Source: CAVQMC01 sp963713505 | Lineage (GTDB): Bacteria > Bacteroidota > Ignavibacteria > Ignavibacteriales > Ignavibacteriaceae | Direction of reading: 5' to 3' | DNA: 64,000 bases | Assembly (NCBI GenBank): GCA_963713505.1 | Contig: CAVQMC010000007.1 | Location: forward strand, 236,485 to 300,484 | Shown: positions 58,989 through 64,000 of the stretch, one piece after another | Numbering within the stretch: position 1 is the first letter of the stretch | How the letters are laid out: the number at the start of each line of letters is the position of its first letter | The notes under the pieces: model-generated | What the model was told of the DNA's origin: nothing | Seen by the model: the letters and a program-made list of their open reading frames with translations, nothing else | The model's database searches: none | Program-made: the position numbers and the translations under genes

Positions 58989-60974
58989 TTATTCTAATCC
59001 ATAAATATTCACTTTATTAGGGAATTCAATATAAAATTTTAATGGAAGAATCTTTGTCTCTCCCGGTCCAAGTTCAACTTTCCAAGTTAATTCATTATCT
59101 GGATTTATTTCAACTTCATTTTCAGTCGGTGTAATTAACTCAGTTTTTATCTGTTCATTTCTGGAAACCGGAAGCTGATCAATTACTGAAATACTTTCTT
59201 TTGTATCGCGGTTGTTTACGATTTTAATTTCAAAGTCATAATTAACCCGTTTGCTGCCGCCGAATAATCCAGTTGATTCAACGAATCTATTTTTAAGTGT
59301 TTTCTCACATCTTATGCTTTCATCTATTCCTAATGCTAGTTCTAAAGTATCATTTGGAACTATTATGTCCATTGAAGTTCTGTTTACGAATTCATTATCA
59401 ACAAAAATATTAATTTCTCCTTGAAGGAAAGGGTAATCGTTTTTATTTACAATCTTTCCTTTGATGTATACTTTTGGGAGAATTTTAGGAATTGATGTAT
59501 AAGAAAAATCAATTGGAAGTACATTCATTGATATGGTAACTTTGTGCGCGCTGTTGTCACTCGGAATTGAATTCTTTGTATTTAATTCAAAAGTTGTTGA
59601 AAGATCTTTGGAAGTAACATCACTGTATTTTGGTAAAACAACTCCGGCTTGAAGACTGGAAATATTATCAGAATTAAAGATCCTTACCGAATTCGTGGCT
59701 TTTTGTTCAAACACTTTATTGCTTGTTACTACAACTTCTTGTGAAGAGATATCCATAGGTTCCATAGAAACATTTAAATTTGCCACATTCTTTTCTCTTA
59801 CATTAATGTTAAGAGGTACTTTTTCATATCCAACATATGAGATATTCATTGGACAACTTCCTATCGGCACATTTGCAATATAATATCTTCCGTTTACATC
59901 TGTTGCAGAACCAAGATTTCTGCCTGCTAAAACAACATTTGCTCCAACTAATGGTTCACCTGTTTCCTGATCGGTAACATAACCCGTAATTACACCTGTT
60001 CCAATCGGCAGTCCCCAATTCTGATCGTATGTAGCTACGAAATCTCCTACACTTACTGTATTATTTCCCGAACCGCTTCCCCTTTTGTTTTGATAGGGAA
60101 GTGGATTTACATCTAAGAACCAAGTATCTAATTTTGGTATAGACTTATATGCCATTGGATCTGCAGTTGAAAAAGTTAATTTAACATCATCCCAATCCTC
60201 TCCGGTTGTTTGTCTAATCATTCCGAAAAAAGTGAACTCAACTTGTTTTGTTTTTGTATCTACTCTTGCATCATAAATAGGATACCAGCTTGCACTGTTT
60301 ACAATATATGAAGCTCTCACTTCAGCTTTTGTTTTTTGTGAAGCATCAAGTTTAACAATTATTTCTTTGTAGTTTTTTTGCTCTCCGCCTTGGTATTTGT
60401 TCATATTTAATTTCACGGCTTTTATTTCATCATCCAGTTTTGATCTTATTGCAGACTGTTCTCTTAAGCCTTTGTATATCTCATTTAAATTTGTATCAAC
60501 AAATTTTAGAAGTTCATTCCATTCTTTCGGTGTGTTTGTACTTAATAATATTTTAAGATTTGCATATTTAACTGATTCGGCTTTTAATGATTCTATAAAA
60601 GCTTTTTTGCTGTCGTAAACTGCTATCTGGTCTGTAGCAATTTTCATTAAACTGTTCAACGAATCGATTTTTGCTTGAAGTTCTTTGATCTTTTCTTTTC
60701 TTACTTCAGGAGTATATTTCCTTTCCACTTTTACATCCAGAATTTTTATTTCACCGCTGCCTTCCGCATAAATCCTTACTGTTTCATCTTTTATATCTGT
60801 AGTTAAATCGGAAAAAACTATTTGATTTTCACCCGTATTTAAATTGATCTCTGCGGAACGAATTACCATTGCACGGTCTTTAAAAACGGTTGCAGAAGTG
60901 ACTTTTGAATCTACAGTTTTGGATTGTGCAAGACAGACGGAAGAAAGCAGCAAAAATAAAAAGAACTTTTTCAT
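58989..60974 (-). CDS. DUF4140/DUF4139 (mucoidy-inhibitor A-like) protein with inserted carboxypeptidase-regulatory domain
   Basis: The 661-residue exported protein has a signal peptide (residues 1-17, ending CLAQ). Residues about 18-115 are DUF4140 (TSATVFKDRAMVIRSAEINL), then a coiled coil to about 215. DUF4139 begins ASYIVNSASWYPIYDARVDT and continues GMIRQTTGEDWDDVKLTFST. Around residues 330-410 a carboxypeptidase D regulatory-like domain is inserted (GYVTDQETGEPLVGANVVLA, DVNGRYYIANVPIG). DUF4139 then resumes from about residue 460 and ends ETKILPLKFYIEFP. The insertion splits DUF4139, as seen in some Bacteroidota. Location is probably periplasmic or outer membrane. Function is undefined. 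Confidence 0.88.
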   Translation of the reverse strand: MKKFFLFLLLSSVCLAQSKTVDSKVTSATVFKDRAMVIRSAEINLNTGENQIVFSDLTTDIKDETVRIYAEGSGEIKILDVKVERKYTPEVRKEKIKELQAKIDSLNSLMKIATDQIAVYDSKKAFIESLKAESVKYANLKILLSTNTPKEWNELLKFVDTNLNEIYKGLREQSAIRSKLDDEIKAVKLNMNKYQGGEQKNYKEIIVKLDASQKTKAEVRASYIVNSASWYPIYDARVDTKTKQVEFTFFGMIRQTTGEDWDDVKLTFSTADPMAYKSIPKLDTWFLDVNPLPYQNKRGSGSGNNTVSVGDFVATYDQNWGLPIGTGVITGYVTDQETGEPLVGANVVLAGRNLGSATDVNGRYYIANVPIGSCPMNISYVGYEKVPLNINVREKNVANLNVSMEPMDISSQEVVVTSNKVFEQKATNSVRIFNSDNISSLQAGVVLPKYSDVTSKDLSTTFELNTKNSIPSDNSAHKVTISMNVLPIDFSYTSIPKILPKVYIKGKIVNKNDYPFLQGEINIFVDNEFVNRTSMDIIVPNDTLELALGIDESIRCEKTLKNRFVESTGLFGGSKRVNYDFEIKIVNNRDTKESISVIDQLPVSRNEQIKTELITPTENEVEINPDNELTWKVELGPGETKILPLKFYIEFPNKVNIYGLE

Positions 60975-61178
60975 TTTTTACTCTCTGATTATTTAGAAAA
61001 AGACAGAATTGTTTATAATTTGAATATAAACTTTCTTTTTAATAGGAATGCGAATTTTTGATAAAGCAAGAAAAATATCCCCGGACATATTTTATCCCCT
61101 AATTGATAATATTCAATTATAATGTAAAATAGAATAGTAATCAATAAAAAATTTTATTTATCGAATGAAATATTTCTA

Positions 61179-62052
61179 TTATACTTCTCTTTTTCTGGAA
61201 ACAACAAGCAAACCCAGTACACCTAAATCGCAGAAAAGAAGCGGGGCGAAAATCGGTGCAAATGCAAGAATTCTTTCCAGGCTTAATGCACCTGTTCCGG
61301 CTAAGTCTGCTGATAAGTGAAAACCAAAACCTAAGAGTCCGACAACAATTGCTGCGACCATTGTCCAAAAATAAACCAGCTCGTCACCCTTTCTCCAATT
61401 TTTTGAAACGGCTAAAGTTATTACAACAGTTGTTGCAAAAACTCCAAATACAATTGCAATTAGTTTGTAGAAATTATATCCGTATTGTGCATGATCTATC
61501 ATTGAAGTGATTGCACTTGCGCCGAATCCTAATCCAACCAGCCAAAGAAAGTGACGATCTCTTGAGATCGGAGCTTTAAATGTTCCAAGGCCTGGTACTT
61601 CCAGCATTCCCGATTCATCTTCAACTTCTTTAGTAATTCCGTATAAACCTAGGAGTGAAATTCCTGCAAATGCCAAGGGAGCTAAAATTGGTGAACCGAA
61701 AACAACCCATGACCAGGTTAAATGTCCGCCCGGATTTAAAACAGCATTTGCATGGAAATGCTGTTCCCAATATTCCCACCATAATTCCAAATAACATGAA
61801 TACGATATGCAGCACAGCAGTCCATTTTCTGGGCTTTGCCTGAATAGCTACGGCAAAACTAGTTATAGCGCCAAGCGGAGCGTAAAAAACAGGTATCCAT
61901 TCATAGACAGGAATAAACTGATTTATTGAATGTGCTAAAGCAACATCTAAGCCTGTAAATATTAAATTAAATCCAACAAACAATAATAAAAGCCTGTTCT
62001 TTTCCATTGGCAGACGGATATTAGCAAGTCTGAATATTTCTACATCATTCAT
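61179..62052 (-). CDS. Integral membrane protein coupled to a HAO-like cytochrome, one frameshift
   Basis: Two frames give about 290 residues with roughly eight membrane spans. It begins MNDVEIFRLANIRLPMEKNR and the A of its ATG is the last base of the cytochrome stop codon (TAATG), with GGAGG inside the end of the cytochrome gene. The break is near 61757, where TTTCCATGC should read TTTCATGC, giving GTAFHANAVLNPGGHLTWSW. Several His lie in or near the membrane (LDVALAHSINQF, AFHANAVL, MIDHAQYGYNF, LGFGFHLSADLAG), some possibly haem or quinone ligands. I do not recognise the family; it differs from NapC/NrfH and NrfD. Coupling suggests it anchors or exchanges electrons with the cytochrome. 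Confidence 0.8.
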
Positions 62053-63170
62053 TATTTGCCTCCGCGTCTATGTTCTGCTCTTAATTTTGCGGCGTCTTCT
62101 TTTAGTTTATTCAATTGTTTTAAAAGAGGATAAACACCATGCCATTGAACATAATCTGCGCCCTGCATATAAGCACCGAATTTTGCGGTTCTTCCGTAAT
62201 AATGCCAAAGATCGAATGCATCAAAACTAATTTGTGTTGCGTAAGGTTTGGTTGTTATTATTCCATCCTTTATAAGTCCTTGAATTATATTAGTTGCTTC
62301 TGTGACTTTGGAATTTACAAATGAAGTTACACTATCTGCTCTTGCATAAAATTTATCTATAAATGGTGAAGAATGACAGTTCATACAAATTGATTTCATT
62401 GCTTCTCTGCCTTCAATATTATTAGGACGGTTTTTACTGACTGCGGCAAATAAATATTTTGATAAACGCTGACCGACATCGTGTGTAGTTCCCTGCGAAC
62501 CGAATCCGCTCATATGACAGGTTGCACAGGTTGGTGCTGGCATATCATTAGTTGTTAAACGACCCGGTTTTTGTTTCCAGTTCCAATTCTCACCTTGAGT
62601 TGCATACATTACTCCATGAGCAGATTCTTCATAAATTTCCATCTGCGGATGATCCGGACCTAAATGGCACTGCCCGCATATTTCCGGTTTTCTAACTTGC
62701 TCCAAAGAGAATTCATGGCGGAGATGGCATTTATTACAATTTCCAATACTGCCGTCTGCATTTGGTTTACCGATTGAATGACATGTTTGACATGCAGCCG
62801 GAGTTACCGATGGTCCTTCAATATCAAACAAAGCATTTCTTGTTGCTGTAATAATTCCGTTTGGGCCTCTATTAGCTTCCGGAATAGTTTCTATTATTTT
62901 TTTCTGTTCGGCGGTAAAATCAGATAAACCTGTTAAGGCAATCCATGCAGGGGCACCGTGTCTGCTGTGGTCAAATTGTTTTGTCTCCTGCGGATGACAT
63001 TTTGCGCATTGTTTTGGTGTAGGAGAATTAGTAATAAAAAATCCTTCATGCTCTTTCCCCATTGGATTCGATTTTTCAACAACGTGACAGTCTACACATT
63101 TAACACCGGCTCTGGCCATTGTACTTCTTGCAAATTGATTTACTATATCGGGAGTAACTCTTCTATGGCA
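62052..63170 (-). CDS. Octaheme hydroxylamine oxidoreductase (HAO)-like cytochrome, N-terminus lost at a fold-back
   Basis: The readable part, about 370 residues, has seven full CXXCH motifs (CVDCH, CAKCH, CQTCH, CNKCH, CGQCH, CATCH, CMNCH) and the last two residues of another (CH-RRVTPDIVNQF), matching eight haems. The arrangement RHEFSLEQVRKPEICGQCHL, then GPDHPQMEIYEESAHGVMYA, and the end FDLWHYYGRTAKFGAYMQGA with DYVQWHGVY is that of HAO/epsilon-HAO. Family reactions are hydroxylamine or nitrite redox chemistry in the periplasm. A signal peptide would be upstream but is missing because the sequence turns back at 63180. The GTG at 63188 is an artefact of the turn. An integral membrane gene is translationally coupled. 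Confidence 0.88.
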   Translation of the reverse strand, partial: CHRRVTPDIVNQFARSTMARAGVKCVDCHVVEKSNPMGKEHEGFFITNSPTPKQCAKCHPQETKQFDHSRHGAPAWIALTGLSDFTAEQKKIIETIPEANRGPNGIITATRNALFDIEGPSVTPAACQTCHSIGKPNADGSIGNCNKCHLRHEFSLEQVRKPEICGQCHLGPDHPQMEIYEESAHGVMYATQGENWNWKQKPGRLTTNDMPAPTCATCHMSGFGSQGTTHDVGQRLSKYLFAAVSKNRPNNIEGREAMKSICMNCHSSPFIDKFYARADSVTSFVNSKVTEATNIIQGLIKDGIITTKPYATQISFDAFDLWHYYGRTAKFGAYMQGADYVQWHGVYPLLKQLNKLKEDAAKLRAEHRRGGK

Positions 63171-64000
63171 GTGCTCATAAATGAGCACATGCCATAGAAG
63201 AGTTACTCCGGATATTGTAAATCAATTTGCAAGAAGTACAATGGCGAGAGCCGGCGTTAAATGTGTAGACTGCCATGTTGTTGATAAATCGAATCCAATG
63301 GGAAAAGATCATGAAGGATTTTTTATTACAAATTCCCCTACACCAAAACAATGCGCTAAATGCCATCCGCAGGAAACTAAACAATTTGACCACAGCAGAC
63401 ATGGTGCCCGGCATGGATTGCCCTAACAGGGTTATCTGATTTCACTGCCGAACAGAAAAAAATAATAGAAACTATTCCCGAGGCTAATAAAGGACCAAAC
63501 GGAATTATAACAGCTACAAGAAATGCTTTGTTTGATATTGAAGGACCTTCGGTCACTCCGGCTGCATGTCAAACATGTCATTCAATCGGTAAACCAAATG
63601 CAGACGGCAGTATTGGGAATTGTAATAAATGTCATCTCCGCCATGAATTCTCATTGGAGCAAGTTAGAAAACCGGAAATATGCGGGCAATGCCATTTAGG
63701 TCCCGATCATCCGCAGATGGAAATTTATGAAGAATCTGCACATGGAGTAATGTACGCAACTCAAGGCGAGAATTGGAACTGGAAACAAAAACCGGGACGT
63801 TTAACTACTAATGATATGCCTGCACCAACCTGCGCAACGTGTCATATGAGCGGATTCGGTTCTCAGGGAACAACACATGATGTTGGTCAGCGTTTGTCTA
63901 AATATTTATTTGCCGCAGTCAGCAAAAACCGACCTAATAATATTGAAGGCAGAGAAGCAATGAAGTCAATTTGTATGAACTGTCATTCTTCACCATTTGT
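62359..64000. repeat. Giant inverted repeat (mirror copy of the cytochrome gene)
   Basis: The left arm (about 62359-63180) and the right arm (63181-64000, cut by the window end) are reverse complements. They meet at GTGCTCAT-AA-ATGAGCAC (63171-63188). In the first 240 bases the arms differ at about 16 positions plus two single-base gaps. Nearly all substitutions are third-codon-position changes; two give Glu to Asp. Both arms end inside the same haem motif. Confidence 0.93.
63181..64000 (+). CDS. Mirror copy of the HAO-like cytochrome, partial and frameshifted
   Basis: The right arm encodes the same cytochrome from the first haem motif (STCHRRVTPDIVNQFARST) towards the C-terminus, ending at the window edge after CMNCHSSPF. 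The frame is lost near 63409, where GGTGCCCGGCATGG has one base less than the left arm (GGTGCCCCTGCATGG); it then continues ALTGLSDFTAEQKKI in another frame. Amino-acid changes relative to the left copy are few (Glu to Asp twice, Arg to Lys near EANKGPNG). Purifying-selection-like divergence indicates a second functional allele or copy, not random noise. Confidence 0.8.

Noticed and set aside
63171..63188. Insertion sequence ends or a mobile-element inverted repeat at the mirror point
   Set aside because: No transposase, target duplication or terminal repeats are visible; both arms are simply cytochrome coding sequence.
62958..63414. Short antisense frames beginning MSAVVKLF or MPGTMSAVVKLF
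   Set aside because: They are antisense to the two cytochrome copies and occur twice only because of the inverted repeat.
1..64000. tRNA, rRNA or CRISPR loci
   Set aside because: I looked for T-loop-like GGTTCGAATCC patterns, conserved rRNA segments and regularly spaced repeats and saw none by eye; a dedicated search could still find a divergent tRNA.

Overview
The window looks like chromosomal DNA of a free-living, A+T-rich bacterium of the Bacteroidota/Chlorobi/Ignavibacteria assemblage, most likely Ignavibacteriales. This is an inference from gene content and protein style: an ECF sigma operon with two DUF4252 proteins, a VPS10/sortilin-like BNR protein, DUF4139 with an inserted carboxypeptidase-regulatory domain, a Haem_bd protein, a short aconitase, and a HAO-like octaheme cytochrome. 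No rRNA, tRNA, CRISPR array, prophage or insertion sequence was recognised.

Layout. 1-6.8 kb (+): end of a hybrid histidine kinase, a sphingomyelin-synthase-like PAP2 membrane protein, a small unknown, a 922-residue coiled-coil protein and a secreted GH13 enzyme. 6.9-9.2 kb: a glycine-betaine-type ABC importer (ATPase plus a fused binding-protein/permease). 9.4-13.3 kb: EtfB, EtfA and an acyl-CoA dehydrogenase, a fatty-acid oxidation and electron-transfer operon. 13.4-16.7 kb: GatE and GatD, the archaeal-type Glu-tRNA(Gln) amidotransferase. 16.8-23.7 kb: transketolase, membrane-associated unknowns, a saccharopine-dehydrogenase-family enzyme, a GT39-like glycosyltransferase and a small conserved protein. 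23.8-29.8 kb (-): an M13 peptidase, a sigma/anti-sigma/DUF4252 operon, a haem-binding protein, a YbaK-type deacylase and a GYD protein. 30.1-33.4 kb (+): aconitase, MscS and an EncFtn-type ferritin. 33.4-43.2 kb (-): a long drug-efflux block (TetR, EmrA, EmrB, TolC, a second EmrB, another MFS carrier) followed by an aldo/keto reductase and a D-2-hydroxyacid dehydrogenase. 43.3-50.8 kb: nicotinate phosphoribosyltransferase, a secreted unknown, DUF1697, TauE/SafE, proline iminopeptidase, a eukaryote-like sphingolipid delta-4 desaturase homologue and a tiny zinc-ribbon membrane protein. 51-61 kb: outer-membrane and envelope proteins, the VPS10-like protein, and an epimerase/MBL/aldo-keto reductase operon. 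61.2-64 kb: a membrane protein coupled to a HAO-like octaheme cytochrome, then a fold-back.

Two global points. First, at least sixteen otherwise intact genes carry one or more single-base-type frameshifts, often at short homopolymers, so the sequence probably comes from an incompletely polished long-read assembly. These genes are described as single reconstructed coding regions. Second, the last 1.6 kb is a giant inverted repeat in which the cytochrome gene is mirrored about position 63180. The two arms differ by many mostly synonymous substitutions, which suggests two strain haplotypes joined head to head rather than a simple read artefact.

Most interesting biology: a bacterial GatDE pair; a desaturase very close in motif pattern to animal dihydroceramide desaturase, in the same window as a sphingomyelin-synthase-like protein; an EncFtn ferritin with no shell gene or targeting tail; and the HAO-like cytochrome coupled to an undescribed integral membrane protein.
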